DNA from: Longimycelium tulufanense
Lineage (GTDB): Bacteria > Actinomycetota > Actinomycetes > Mycobacteriales > Pseudonocardiaceae
Length of the DNA: 36,934 nt
Direction: 5' to 3'
Assembly (NCBI RefSeq): GCF_014645795.1
Contig: NZ_BMMK01000045.1
Location: 1-36,934 of the forward strand
Shown here: piece by piece, positions 19,399 to 27,456 of the stretch
Position numbering within the stretch: position 1 is the first letter of the stretch
Layout: each line of letters opens with the position of its first letter
The notes under the pieces: generated by a model
What the model was told of the DNA's origin: nothing
Seen by the model: only the letters and a program-made list of their open reading frames with translations
The model's database searches: none
Position numbers and translations under genes: made by a program

Positions 19399-19719
19399 GT
19401 GCGCGATCTGGAGCACCCCGAGCGGGACGAGATCACGCTTGCCGGCGTGCTGCACGCACTGAGCGACCCGACCCGGCTCGCGGTGGTGCGGCAGATCGCG
19501 GCCGAGGGCGAGCGTCAATGCGGGGGATTCGACGTCGGGGTGGCCAAGTCGACGCTGTCGCAGCACTTTCGGGTCCTGCGGGAAGCCGGCGTCACCCGCA
19601 CCCGCTGCCAGGGCACGCAACGCTTCGTCGCACTGCGCCGGGAGGATCTCGACGCACTGTTCCCGGGACTGCTCGACGTCGTGCTCCGCGCACCCGAACG
19701 TGTCCTGGGGGCCCGGTAG
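19399..19719 (+). CDS. ArsR-family winged-helix regulator
   Basis: This 106-residue protein starts at GTG 19399, six bases behind GAGGAGG (19386-19392). A TTG at 19327 would extend it by 24 residues but has no ribosome site. The ArsR fold is clear: HALSDPTRLAVVRQIAAEGE (helices 1-2) and KSTLSQHFRVLREAGVTRTR (recognition helix), then a beta wing GTQRFVALRRED. A single Cys lies in ERQCGGFDVG just before the recognition helix; the CxC metal-binding box of ArsR/SmtB metal sensors is not present, so the signal is probably not a simple metal, although one Cys could sense redox. It follows the Pls-like gene in the same direction and may control it or itself. The target is unknown. Confidence 0.85.
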   Translation: MRDLEHPERDEITLAGVLHALSDPTRLAVVRQIAAEGERQCGGFDVGVAKSTLSQHFRVLREAGVTRTRCQGTQRFVALRREDLDALFPGLLDVVLRAPERVLGAR

Positions 19720-19878
19720 CTGGGGCTCACCGGGCTGTCGGCGGCACCGGACACCTCGCCAGAAGGACCTTTCTGACCAGGTGCGATGCCCTACGGCGCG
19801 GCGCGTTGCCGCTGCCGGTGCACCGGCCTAGGCTCGCGGCGAACCCTGTCGCCTGCGAGCCGAGGAGACCGAGCAGCC

Positions 19879-20823
19879 ATGTCGACCCCGCAGCCGTCCG
19901 CCGGGCGGAGCCGTGGCGACGTGGTGGATCTCGACCTGGTGCCGCGCACCGCGACCGCCGCGGTGGAGGACGAGGTGGTGGAGACCTCCGACGGGCAGGT
20001 CGGCCCCACCGGCCGGCCGCGCCGGCAGATCCCGGAACCACCCCGGCTGCACCGGCACGGCCCGGCCCGCGTCCTGGCGATGTGCAACCAGAAGGGTGGC
20101 GTCGGCAAGACCACGTCTGCCATCAACCTCGGGGCGGCACTGGCCGAGTACGGCCGCCGCGTCCTGCTCGTCGACTTCGACCCGCAGGGCGCGTTGTCGG
20201 TCGGGCTGGGCATCCAGCCGCACCAGCTCGAACGCACCATCTACAACGTGCTGATGGAACGCGGCACCCGGGTCGAGGACGTGGTGCTGCGCACCGGCGT
20301 GGACCACATGGACCTGCTGCCCAGCAACATCGACCTGTCCGCGGCCGAGGTCCAGCTGGTCGCCGAGGTGGGCCGCGAGCAGACGCTGGCCCGCATGCTG
20401 CAGCCGGTCATCGCCCAGTACGACTACGTCCTGGTCGACTGCCAGCCCTCGCTGGGCCTGCTCACGGTCAACGCGCTGGCCGCCGCGGACGGCGTGCTCA
20501 TCCCGCTGGAGTGCGAGTTCTTCAGCCTGCGCGGCGTGGCCCTGCTCATCGACACCATCGACAAGGTGCGGGAACGGCTCAACCCCAGGCTGGAGATCGC
20601 CGGCATCCTCGCCACCATGTACGACCCACGTACCCTGCACTCCCGCGAAGTCATGGCGCGGGTGGTGGAGGCGTTCGGCGAGGTCGTGTTCGACACCGTG
20701 ATCAACCGCACCGTCCGGTTCCCGGAGACCACGGTCGCCGGCGAACCCATCACCCGCTGGGCGCCCCGCTCGGCCGGCGCCGAGGCATACCGCCAGCTCG
20801 CCCGGGAGGTGATCGCCCGATGA
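19879..20823 (+). CDS. ParA/Soj-family ATPase (Rv1708-like)
   Basis: ParA-type ATPases bind DNA non-specifically as ATP dimers and move or position cargo. ATG 19879 has GAGGAGA at 19862-19868; an upstream ATG at 19786 would add a Cys/Arg-rich stretch without family resemblance. The product has 314 residues, with a disordered N-terminal 65, the deviant Walker A CNQKGGVGKTTSAIN near residue 70, LLVDFDPQGALSVGLG near 97, and Walker B VLVDCQPSLGLLTVNAL near 183. This is the second, ScpA-linked ParA seen at Rv1708 and not the origin-proximal parAB. It overlaps the next gene by four bases and appears to be the first gene of the scp operon. Confidence 0.92.
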   Translation: MSTPQPSAGRSRGDVVDLDLVPRTATAAVEDEVVETSDGQVGPTGRPRRQIPEPPRLHRHGPARVLAMCNQKGGVGKTTSAINLGAALAEYGRRVLLVDFDPQGALSVGLGIQPHQLERTIYNVLMERGTRVEDVVLRTGVDHMDLLPSNIDLSAAEVQLVAEVGREQTLARMLQPVIAQYDYVLVDCQPSLGLLTVNALAAADGVLIPLECEFFSLRGVALLIDTIDKVRERLNPRLEIAGILATMYDPRTLHSREVMARVVEAFGEVVFDTVINRTVRFPETTVAGEPITRWAPRSAGAEAYRQLAREVIAR

Positions 20824-21155
20824 ACCGGCGCGCACAGCTTCCCGGAGCAGCGGAACTGTTCCGCCCCACCGGGCCCCGCACCGACGGCGACGGCCAGTCG
20901 TCCGGCGTGCCCACGCCCGCCGACCGACGCAGCAGCGGGCGACAGAAGCACGACGCGAAGATCACCGTCTACATCTCCGGCGACGAGCTCGTCGCGCTCG
21001 AGCAGGCCCGGCTGTCGTTGCGCGCGAAGCACGGGCTGGCGGTCGACCGCGGCCGCATCGTGCGGGAGGCGGTCGCGGTGCTGCTCGCCGACCTGGAACG
21101 ACAGGGCGCGGACTCGCTGCTGGTGCGGCGGTTGCGCGCGGAGTCGGAAGCGTGA
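20820..21155 (+). CDS. Ribbon-helix-helix-like partner of the ParA-type ATPase
   Basis: This 111-residue protein starts at ATG 20820 (ATGA overlap with parA) and ends in a GTGA overlap with scpA. Residues 1-42 are disordered. Residues about 43-100 read as beta strand KITVYISGDEL, helix ALEQARLSLRAKHG and helix DRGRIVREAVAVLLADLE, the pattern of MetJ/CopG-type DNA-binding proteins. The last part (SLLVRRLRAESEA) is basic. Proteins of this kind act as centromere-binding adaptors for ParA ATPases on plasmids. I therefore infer that it links the ATPase to DNA or to ScpA. No standard ParB motif is present. It could instead be a simple autorepressor of the operon. Confidence 0.78.
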   Translation: MNRRAQLPGAAELFRPTGPRTDGDGQSSGVPTPADRRSSGRQKHDAKITVYISGDELVALEQARLSLRAKHGLAVDRGRIVREAVAVLLADLERQGADSLLVRRLRAESEA

Positions 21156-22051
21156 CGCGGTTGGACGTTGAGGCATCCTCCGGCGCACCCACTCCCCACG
21201 ACGACACCGCACCGTCCGCGGCCGGGACGCCGGAGACACCGGAGCCGGGTGACGGCCGCTTCCGGGTGAAGCTGGCCAACTTCGAAGGGCCGTTCGACCT
21301 GTTGCTGCAGCTCATCTCGCAACACCAGATGGATGTCACCGAGGTCGCGCTGCACCGGGTGACCGACGACTTCATCGCCCACATCCGCGCCATGGGCGAT
21401 GCCTGGGACCTGGACGAGACCACCGAGTTCCTGGTGATCGCCGCGACCCTGCTCGACCTGAAGGCGGCCCGGCTACTGCCGGCGGCCCAGGTGGAGGACG
21501 AGGAGGACCTGGCGCTGCTGGAAGCCAGGGACCTGCTGTTCGCGCGCCTGCTGCAGTACCGGGCGTTCAAGCAGGTAGCCGCGTTGTTCGCCGAGCTGGA
21601 GGCCGGGGCGCTGCGCCGGTACCCGCGCTCGGTCGCGTTGGAGGAGCGTTACGCCGGCCTGCTGCCGGAGGTGATGCTCGGCGTGGATCCGGCGACGTTC
21701 GCCGAGATCGCCGCGGCCGTCTTCCGACCCAAGCCACCGCCTTCGGTCTCACTGGACCACGTCCACATGCATGCGGTGTCGGTGCGTGAGCACGTGGCGG
21801 TCCTGCGAGTGCGCCTCGCGGAGGCGGGGCAGGCCACCTTCGGCGATCTGGTCGCCGACTGCGAGCACACCGTCGAGATCGTGGCCCGGTTCCTGGCCCT
21901 GCTGGAGCTGTACCGGGAGACCGTGGTGTTGTTCGAGCAGGACGATCCGCTGGGCGAGCTGCGCGTCCGATGGGTCGGCGGCGGTGTGGAGCAGGCGCGG
22001 GCGGCCGCGGAGACCGACCGGACCAGCGTCGACGAGGAGGACTACGGGTGA
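21152..22051 (+). CDS. scpA: Segregation and condensation protein A
   Basis: ScpA is the kleisin that bridges the two SMC heads and carries ScpB in the bacterial condensin. The GTG start overlaps the previous stop. The product has 299 residues. The first 35 are Pro/Thr/Asp-rich and disordered. The kleisin N-terminus follows with the signature RVKLANFEGPFDLLLQLISQ near residue 38, the helices HRVTDDFIAHIRAM and ETTEFLVIAATLLDLKAARLL, and a C-terminal winged helix (about 205-285, TFGDLVADCEHTVEIVARFL) for SMC binding. It is followed by scpB with a GTGA overlap. The smc gene itself is not in the window. Confidence 0.95.
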   Translation: MTRLDVEASSGAPTPHDDTAPSAAGTPETPEPGDGRFRVKLANFEGPFDLLLQLISQHQMDVTEVALHRVTDDFIAHIRAMGDAWDLDETTEFLVIAATLLDLKAARLLPAAQVEDEEDLALLEARDLLFARLLQYRAFKQVAALFAELEAGALRRYPRSVALEERYAGLLPEVMLGVDPATFAEIAAAVFRPKPPPSVSLDHVHMHAVSVREHVAVLRVRLAEAGQATFGDLVADCEHTVEIVARFLALLELYRETVVLFEQDDPLGELRVRWVGGGVEQARAAAETDRTSVDEEDYG

Positions 22052-22884
22052 GCGGACCCAACGGGACCGGGAAACCGACCGGTCCGGACCCGACCCAGGC
22101 CCCCGTGGCCGCGGAGCCCGACCGTTCCTCGCCCACCGACCGGACGGACCTCGCGGCCGGTAGGGAACCCTCGGTACCGGCGGACTCGATGGGTGAGCCG
22201 ACGGACACCGCCGGCAACGCGGCGGATGCGGGTGATGCCGGCACGGCGGAATCCGAGGACACCGAGCCCGGGCGGACCGAGTCCGCCGAGGGCGAGCCGG
22301 GGGAGACCGAGGGCGCGCGTGCCGCCTCGACCCTGCCCGACCTGTCCGCCGATGCCGCCCTGGAGGCGGCTCTGGAGTCGTTGCTGCTGGTCGTGGACTC
22401 GCCGGCGAGCGAGGAGATGCTCGCCGACGCGCTCGGGGAACCGGTTCGGCGGGTGCGCGACGCACTGCACCGGATGGCCGCCGGTTACGCTGAGGAGGAC
22501 CGCGGCATCGACCTACGCCGGGTCGGCGAGGGATGGCGGTTCTACACCCGTGACCGGTACGCGCCGTTCGTCGAGCGGATGTTGCTCGGCGGCCAGCGCG
22601 CCAAGCTGACCAGGGCGGCGTTGGAGACGCTCGCGGTGATCGCGTACCGGCAGCCGGTGACCAGGGCCAGGGTCGCCGCGGTGCGCGGGGTGAACGTGGA
22701 CGGAGTGATCCGGACCCTGCTGGCCCGGGGTCTGGTCGAGGAGGTCGGCCAGGATCCGGAGACGCAGGGCATCCTGTACCGGACCACCGAGCTCTTCCTG
22801 GAGCGGCTGGGGCTGTCGTCGCTGGAGGACCTGCCTCCACTGGCCCCGCTGCTCCCCGAGGTGGATGCAATCGACGATGTCTGA
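22048..22884 (+). CDS. scpB: Segregation and condensation protein B
   Basis: ScpB forms a dimer of winged-helix pairs that binds ScpA and helps gate the SMC ring. GTG 22048 overlaps the scpA stop. The 278-residue product is longer than many ScpB proteins because of a 95-residue N-terminal Pro/Asp/Glu/Thr-rich disordered region. From about residue 105 come the first winged helix (LEAALESLLLVVDSPASEE, RRVRDALHRMAAGYAEEDRG) and the second (ALETLAVIAYRQPVTRARVA, VDGVIRTLLARGLVEEVG). The GILYRTTELFLERLGLSSLE end is typical. The long tail-like N-terminus is common in actinobacterial ScpB. Confidence 0.95.
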   Translation: MSGPNGTGKPTGPDPTQAPVAAEPDRSSPTDRTDLAAGREPSVPADSMGEPTDTAGNAADAGDAGTAESEDTEPGRTESAEGEPGETEGARAASTLPDLSADAALEAALESLLLVVDSPASEEMLADALGEPVRRVRDALHRMAAGYAEEDRGIDLRRVGEGWRFYTRDRYAPFVERMLLGGQRAKLTRAALETLAVIAYRQPVTRARVAAVRGVNVDGVIRTLLARGLVEEVGQDPETQGILYRTTELFLERLGLSSLEDLPPLAPLLPEVDAIDDV

Positions 22885-23638
22885 CCTGTCAGAACGGAAC
22901 GAACCCGGCGCCGGCGAGGGCGTGCGGCTGCAGAAGGTGTTGGCCAAGGCCGGGGTGGCCTCGCGGCGGGCGGCCGAGGAGCTGATCGAGCAGGGCCGGG
23001 TCCAGGTGGACGGCCGCGTGGTCACCGAGCAGGGCCGCCGGGTGGACCCGGAGACGGTGGTGATCCACGTCGACGGCGAGCGGGTCATCGTCCGGGACGA
23101 CCTGGTGTACCTGGCGCTGAACAAGCCCAAGGGCGTGCACACCACGATGTCCGACGACCGGGGCCGGCCGTGCGTGGGCGACTACCTGCGCGGCCGCGAG
23201 GACCGGTTGTTCCACGTCGGCCGGTTGGACGCCGACACCGAGGGCCTGCTGCTGCTGACCAACGACGGCGAGCTGGCGCACCGGCTCATGCACCCCTCCT
23301 ACGAGGTGCTCAAGACCTACCTGGCCGAGGTGCGCGGCCCGATCCCGCGGGACCTCGGCAAGCAGCTCCGGACCGGGGTGGAGCTGGAGGACGGCCCGGT
23401 GAGGGTCGACCGCTTCTCCGTCGTGGACCACTTCCAGGACCGCTGGATGCTGGAGATCGTGCTGCACGAGGGACGCAAGCACATCGTGCGGCGGCTGCTG
23501 GAGGCCGCCGGGCACCCGGTGCGGCGGCTGGTCCGCACGGCCATCGGGGAGGTGCGGCTGGGCAACCAGAAGCCGGGCCGGCTGCGCCCGCTGAACCGGC
23601 ACGAGATCGGCTCGCTCTACAAGTCCGTCGGCCTGTAA
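22877..23638 (+). CDS. rluB: 23S rRNA pseudouridine synthase (RluB family)
   Basis: RluB-type enzymes isomerise a uridine of 23S rRNA helix 80 (U2605 in E. coli numbering) to pseudouridine. ATG 22877 overlaps the scpB end by eight bases and is preferred. ATG 22865 would add four residues, but GAGGTGG touches it directly. The product is about 253 residues. The S4 domain (about 12-70) reads VRLQKVLAKAGVASRRAAEE and GRVQVDGRVV. The catalytic Asp lies in HVGRLDADTEGLLLLTNDGE near residue 120. LHEGRKHIVRRLLEAAGHPV and RLVRTAIGEVRLG are typical of the RsuA/RluB group. It is the last gene of the par-scp operon, matching Rv1711. Confidence 0.93.
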   Translation: MSDLSERNEPGAGEGVRLQKVLAKAGVASRRAAEELIEQGRVQVDGRVVTEQGRRVDPETVVIHVDGERVIVRDDLVYLALNKPKGVHTTMSDDRGRPCVGDYLRGREDRLFHVGRLDADTEGLLLLTNDGELAHRLMHPSYEVLKTYLAEVRGPIPRDLGKQLRTGVELEDGPVRVDRFSVVDHFQDRWMLEIVLHEGRKHIVRRLLEAAGHPVRRLVRTAIGEVRLGNQKPGRLRPLNRHEIGSLYKSVGL

Positions 23639-23654
23639 GCCGAGATCGTCGGCC

Positions 23655-23686
23655 GGGGTGCCGGCACGGGACCGCGCCGGCACCCC
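23655..23686 (+). terminator. Terminator after rluB
   Basis: GGGGTGCCGGC (23655-23665) and GCCGGCACCCC (23676-23686) form an 11-bp perfect stem with a 10-base loop, 17 bp after the rluB stop. A pyrimidine-rich stretch (TTCCTTCTCC) follows. It ends the par-scp-rluB transcript. Confidence 0.8.
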
Positions 23687-23764
23687 GAACTTCCTTCTCC
23701 CCGAGGCTTCAGTGCTGATCGAATAGATCTCACACTGTCGGTGGGGTGCGGGAGAGTGCGCCGC

Positions 23765-24271
23765 ATGGCCACCCGGCAGCAGTTCGCAACGGAAGCCCCA
23801 GAACTGGCAGCGTTGGTTCGAGCCCGCCTGGAGGCAGCCAGGCGCCACGTGCTCGCGACGGTGCGGAAGGACGGCTCGCCCCGGGTCAGCGGTACCGAGG
23901 TCGACTTCTACGGCCCGGATCTCGTCCTAGGCTCGATGTGGTTGGCCAGGAAGGCGTGAGACCTGCGGCGGGACGGTCGCTTCGCGCTGCACGCCAATCC
24001 GGGAGACGGGATGGACGACGGCGACGCCAAGGTGTCCGGTCGAGCCGTGGAGATGACCGATCCCGACGAGTTCCGCGCCTTCGTCGAAGCGACCCAGCCG
24101 CCGCAGCCGTGCCACGTGTTCCGTTGCGAGTTGGACGAGGCGGTCTTCACCACGGTCGATCCCGTGGGAGAGCAACTGGTTGTCCAGCTGTGGCGGCCCG
24201 GCACCCCGGTTGTGCGCTCCGCACGCCGCGGCACGGAGTACCCGCCCCGGCGGCTGGAGACCGTGCGCTAG
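23765..24271 (+). pseudogene. Pyridoxamine 5'-phosphate oxidase-fold protein, broken by one in-frame stop
   Basis: From ATG 23765 (GGGAG about nine bases before) the reading frame gives a split-barrel start: RARLEAARRHVLATVRKDGS and PRVSGTEVDFYGPDLVLGSM, as in the pyridoxamine-phosphate-oxidase or F420-dependent enzymes. A TGA at 23957-23959 interrupts it. The same frame then continues without any shift as DLRRDGRFALHANPGDGM, KVSGRAVEMTDPDEFRAFVE and HVFRCELDEAVFTTVDPVGE, up to the stop at 24271. Together the two parts give about 168 codons, normal for the family, so one base change (for example CGA or AGA to TGA) explains it. The downstream half retains coding character, so the change is recent or a sequencing error. 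The full-length form would bind FMN or F420; the substrate is unknown. Confidence 0.75.
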
Positions 24272-24280
24272 GTGGCCTGC

Positions 24281-25462
24281 CTAGGTGGCCTGCTGGGGCC
24301 GGAGCACCGCCATCGCCTTGCGGGCCATCGGCTCGGCGACGCGTGCCGCCACCGGACCCAGTATCGCCATCAACAACACGTACGCGGTCGCCAAGGGGGC
24401 GAGCCCCTCCTCGACCGCGCCGGACGCCACCGCCAACCCCGCGATGACGATGGAGAACTCGCCCCGTGCCACCAAGGCGGCCCCGGCCCGGAGCCGACCC
24501 ATCCGCGCGATGCCCTGCCGGCCTGCCGCCCACCATCCGGTCGCCACCTTTGTCAGCGTGGTCACCACGGCCAGCACGGCGGCAACGCCGAGCACCGGTG
24601 GGATCAGCCTGGGGTCGGTGTTCAACCCGAACACCACGAAGAAGATCGCGGCGAACAGGTCGCGTAGTGGCTCCAGCATCCGGGTCGCGTTCTCCGCGGT
24701 CGAACCGGAGATCGCGATGCCCAACAGGAACGCGCCGACCGCGGCCGACACCTGCAGCTGCGAGGCGATCCCGGCCACCAGCAACGCGGCACCGAGCACC
24801 CGCAGCAGGAACACCTCGGGATCGGGGTTGTCCACCAACGCCGACACGTAGCGGCCGAACCGCAGTGCCACCACGAGCACGACGGTGACCGCCAGCAACG
24901 CGATGCCGACCGCCGACAATCCGCCCATCAACCCGACACCGGCCAGCAACGCGGTGAGGATCGGCAGGTAGACGGCCATCGCCAGGTCCTCGAACACCAG
25001 CACCGACAACACCACCGGGGTCTCCCGGTTACCCAGCCGGCCCAGGTCACCGAGCACCTTGGCGATGATCCCGGAGGACGAGATGTAGGTGACGCCACCC
25101 ATCACGAACGCCCCGAGCGGTCCCCAGCCCAACAACAGGCCCGCCACGGCACCCGGTGCGGCGTTGAGCACCAGGTCCACCACGCCCGCCATCCAGGACC
25201 GCCGCAACCCGGTGACCAGCTCGGCGGCGGAGTACTCCAGGCCGAGCAGGAGCAGCAGGAGGATCACGCCGATCTCGCCGGCGATGCTGGTGAACTCCCC
25301 CAGACCGGTCACGGGCAGCAGCCCGCCGGTACCGAACGCCAGCCCGCCGAGCAGGTACAGCGGGATGGGGGAGACACCGATGCGCCAGGCCAGGCGGCCG
25401 AGCATGCCCAGCCCGAAGAAGATCGCGCCGAGCTCGATCAGGGAGATCGCCGTCGAATGCAC
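24281..25462 (-). CDS. KhtU-like cation:proton antiporter (CPA2 family)
   Basis: This 393-residue integral membrane protein starts at GTG 25462. It has about ten to twelve helices, for example ISLIELGAIFFGLGMLGRLA, SIAGEIGVILLLLLLGLEYS, VLVFEDLAMAVYLPILTALL and VGAFLLGIAISGS. GEIGVILLLLLLGLEY and the VFEDLA segment with its acidic pair are typical of CPA2 Na+(K+)/H+ antiporters. The usual C-terminal RCK domain is absent; it is supplied by the separate gene upstream on the same strand (15 bp apart), as in the KhtT-KhtU K+/H+ antiporters. It probably exports K+ in exchange for protons. The ion is inferred. Its end is 9 bp from the end of the convergent pseudogene. Confidence 0.88.
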   Translation of the reverse strand: MHSTAISLIELGAIFFGLGMLGRLAWRIGVSPIPLYLLGGLAFGTGGLLPVTGLGEFTSIAGEIGVILLLLLLGLEYSAAELVTGLRRSWMAGVVDLVLNAAPGAVAGLLLGWGPLGAFVMGGVTYISSSGIIAKVLGDLGRLGNRETPVVLSVLVFEDLAMAVYLPILTALLAGVGLMGGLSAVGIALLAVTVVLVVALRFGRYVSALVDNPDPEVFLLRVLGAALLVAGIASQLQVSAAVGAFLLGIAISGSTAENATRMLEPLRDLFAAIFFVVFGLNTDPRLIPPVLGVAAVLAVVTTLTKVATGWWAAGRQGIARMGRLRAGAALVARGEFSIVIAGLAVASGAVEEGLAPLATAYVLLMAILGPVAARVAEPMARKAMAVLRPQQAT

Positions 25463-25477
25463 CGATACGCCGTCCGG

Positions 25478-25960
25478 TCAGCCCTTGGCGAGCAGGTCGG
25501 CGGCGGCGTCCACGCCTTCCGGCGTGCCGACGGCGATCAGCACGTCGGCGCCCCGGAGCACGAAGTCGGGTCGGGGTGAGGGTTCCACGTCGTTGGCCCG
25601 GACGATGGCGACCACGGACACCCCGGTGCGGGTGCGCATGGCGGTGTCGCCCAGCGGCCGCCCGTCGAACGGCGAGCCGGTGATGATGGGCAGCTGCCGG
25701 GTGACGATGCCGCCCACGCCGCCGTGCTGCTTGTCCAGCTGCGCCACCAGTTGGGGCGCGCCGAGCAGGTTGGCCAGCGTCCCGGACTCCTCGGGCGTCA
25801 ATGCGATCGACGCGGCGCACGCGTCCGGGTCCTCGCGGCCCGACACGATGAGATCGAACCGGCCATCGCGGTGGGTGACCACGCCGATCCGGCGACCGGA
25901 GCGGGTCACGAAGTCCTGGCGGGTGCCGATTCCCGGCAACGGGGTCACCTCGACGTTCAC
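25478..25960 (-). CDS. KhtT-like regulatory subunit with RCK_C (TrkA-C) domain
   Basis: This 160-residue soluble protein starts at GTG 25960 (MNVEVTPLPGIGTRQDFVTR). The N-terminal 70 residues contain the conserved PLPGIGTRQDF opening of KhtT/AmhT-type subunits. A linker follows, then a TrkA-C domain (residues about 75-160: VTRQLPIITGSPFDGRPLGD, GVSVVAIVRANDV, LRGADVLIAVGTPEGV). RCK_C domains of this class can bind cyclic di-AMP and gate the antiporter; that ligand is inferred from the family. The gene is the first of a two-gene reverse operon. Longer in-frame starts upstream run antisense into the DUF1015 gene and are not used. Confidence 0.87.
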   Translation of the reverse strand: MNVEVTPLPGIGTRQDFVTRSGRRIGVVTHRDGRFDLIVSGREDPDACAASIALTPEESGTLANLLGAPQLVAQLDKQHGGVGGIVTRQLPIITGSPFDGRPLGDTAMRTRTGVSVVAIVRANDVEPSPRPDFVLRGADVLIAVGTPEGVDAAADLLAKG

Positions 25961-26076
25961 GCGAGCGAGAGTAACCGCGGACGGGGGTGCGAGCGGAACA
26001 GCCGCGCTTCGGGCCTTGACAGGTGCAAGCCAGATCACCACCCACCTGATCGACCCGAGGGGGCAGGATCGATCGG
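25961..26076. promoter_or_regulatory. Divergent promoter region, KhtTU-like pair versus DUF1015 gene
   Basis: This 116-bp gap separates two divergent genes and must hold both promoters. A perfect -35-like TTGACA lies at 26016-26021 on the forward strand, but no convincing -10 box stands 16-18 bp behind it. GATCGATCGGAT directly precedes the forward ATG. Nothing else is clear. Confidence 0.35.
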
Positions 26077-27264
26077 ATGACACAAGGACTGGTGCGTGCG
26101 TTGCCCACGGCGTGGGTGGTCCGCGGCGAGGTGCCCGGGCCCGACGTCGACGAGTTCGCCAATCCCGAGCAGGTCCGGGTGGCCCTGGCCGGGGCGGGGC
26201 CGGACACCCTGCTCGCCGCGCAGCACCCGCACCGCACGCCCGCCGCGATCGCGGCCGGTCTGGGGCTCGCCGAGTCGTTGCCGCACGCCCGGGAGGTGCT
26301 CGCCCGGTTGCGGGCCGCCCACTACCGGCGGGTGACCGACGTCGTGGCGCCCTACATCGTGGACGGAACGGACGGGACCGCCGCCGGCCTGCTGGCTTTG
26401 GTCGATCCCGAGGCGGTGGGCGGCGACGGCGTTGCCCAGGTGCGGCACAGCGAGGAGGTCTACCCGGAGGTGGTGGCCGAGCGGTCCGCGGTGCTGGCCG
26501 GGCTGGGCTACTCGACCAGCGCCGCCCTCCTGGTGCCGGTGCGCGGCGGGGAGGAACTGACCGCCGCGGTGGAGCAGGTCGCACGCGGGCTCGGCGACCC
26601 GGCCGTCCGCTCGGTGGACTCCGCCGGGCGGCGCCACCTGCTGTGGCTGCTCGGCCCGGGCCCGCAGCGTGACGGCCTGCTCGCTCGCGCCGGCGCCCAA
26701 CCGCTGCTCGTGGCCGACGGCAACCATCGGGTCGCCGCCTCCGCCGCTGCCGGGCTCGGCGGCATGCTCGCCATGGTCACCGGTGGTCCGGCGTTGCAGA
26801 TCGGCGCCATCCACCGCGTGCTCTCCGGCACCGGGCGGGGCGGGAGCGAGCTGGTCGCGGCCTGGCGATCGGTCGGGCTCGCGGTCGCCGAGACCACCCC
26901 GCACGAGCCGAGTCACCCCGGCACCGTCGTGGCCGTCACCGACCAGGGCACCTACACCATCACGCTGCCCCCACCCGGGGCCGGAGAGCCCGTTCCCCGC
27001 ATCGACCACGCCGTCGTGGAGCGGTTGTTGCTCGCCGAGGCCCTCGGAGTCGACCCCGCGGGGCCGAGCGTGCGCGCGTTGCCGGCGCCGCAGCTCGGGG
27101 GCCTGGCCCTGCCGGCCGGCGTGGACGCCCTGCTCCTGCTGGCCCCGGTGCCCTACGAGGACGTGCTCTCCGTCCACGCCCAGTCCCGCACCATGCCCCG
27201 CAAGAGCACTTACTTCACCCCCAAGCCCCGCAGCGGCCTCCTCCTCGCCGATCTGGCCGGCTGA
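26077..27264 (+). CDS. DUF1015 family protein
   Basis: This 395-residue cytoplasmic protein starts at ATG 26077 (GAGGGGGCAGG about 14 bases before). DUF1015 members share the AD-G-HR motif, seen here as LLVADGNHRVAASAAAG near residue 210. They also share an N-terminal part with conserved Ile/Leu-Pro turns (RALPTAWVVRGE, AHYRRVTDVVAPYIVDG) and a C-terminal RKSTYF block (TMPRKSTYFTPKPRSGLLL), all present. Function is not established. Some homologues lie near D-3-phosphoglycerate dehydrogenase or serine metabolism genes, but not here. No membrane segment is visible. It is not part of the conserved rluB-cmk order and appears inserted together with the antiporter pair. Confidence 0.88.
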   Translation: MTQGLVRALPTAWVVRGEVPGPDVDEFANPEQVRVALAGAGPDTLLAAQHPHRTPAAIAAGLGLAESLPHAREVLARLRAAHYRRVTDVVAPYIVDGTDGTAAGLLALVDPEAVGGDGVAQVRHSEEVYPEVVAERSAVLAGLGYSTSAALLVPVRGGEELTAAVEQVARGLGDPAVRSVDSAGRRHLLWLLGPGPQRDGLLARAGAQPLLVADGNHRVAASAAAGLGGMLAMVTGGPALQIGAIHRVLSGTGRGGSELVAAWRSVGLAVAETTPHEPSHPGTVVAVTDQGTYTITLPPPGAGEPVPRIDHAVVERLLLAEALGVDPAGPSVRALPAPQLGGLALPAGVDALLLLAPVPYEDVLSVHAQSRTMPRKSTYFTPKPRSGLLLADLAG

Positions 27265-27456
27265 GCGCCCGGCCGGGAATGCACCGGCCGACGGCGGTTG
27301 TTCGCCAGGTGGATGAGGTGGGCTTTCACCCGCCGGTCCGAACGCGATGCGGGCCCGGCGGCGGGGAACAGGCAGAATGGTTGGTTGAGCGGCGGACGTG
27401 CCCCCTTGTGGGTGAGGCGTCGCCGGGGGTTCACGAGGGGAGACCGAGGAGGCGTG

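Noticed and set aside
23957-23959. TGA as a selenocysteine codon
   Set aside because: No SECIS-like hairpin was evident just downstream, the family does not use selenocysteine at this place, and a simple Arg-to-stop change fits better.
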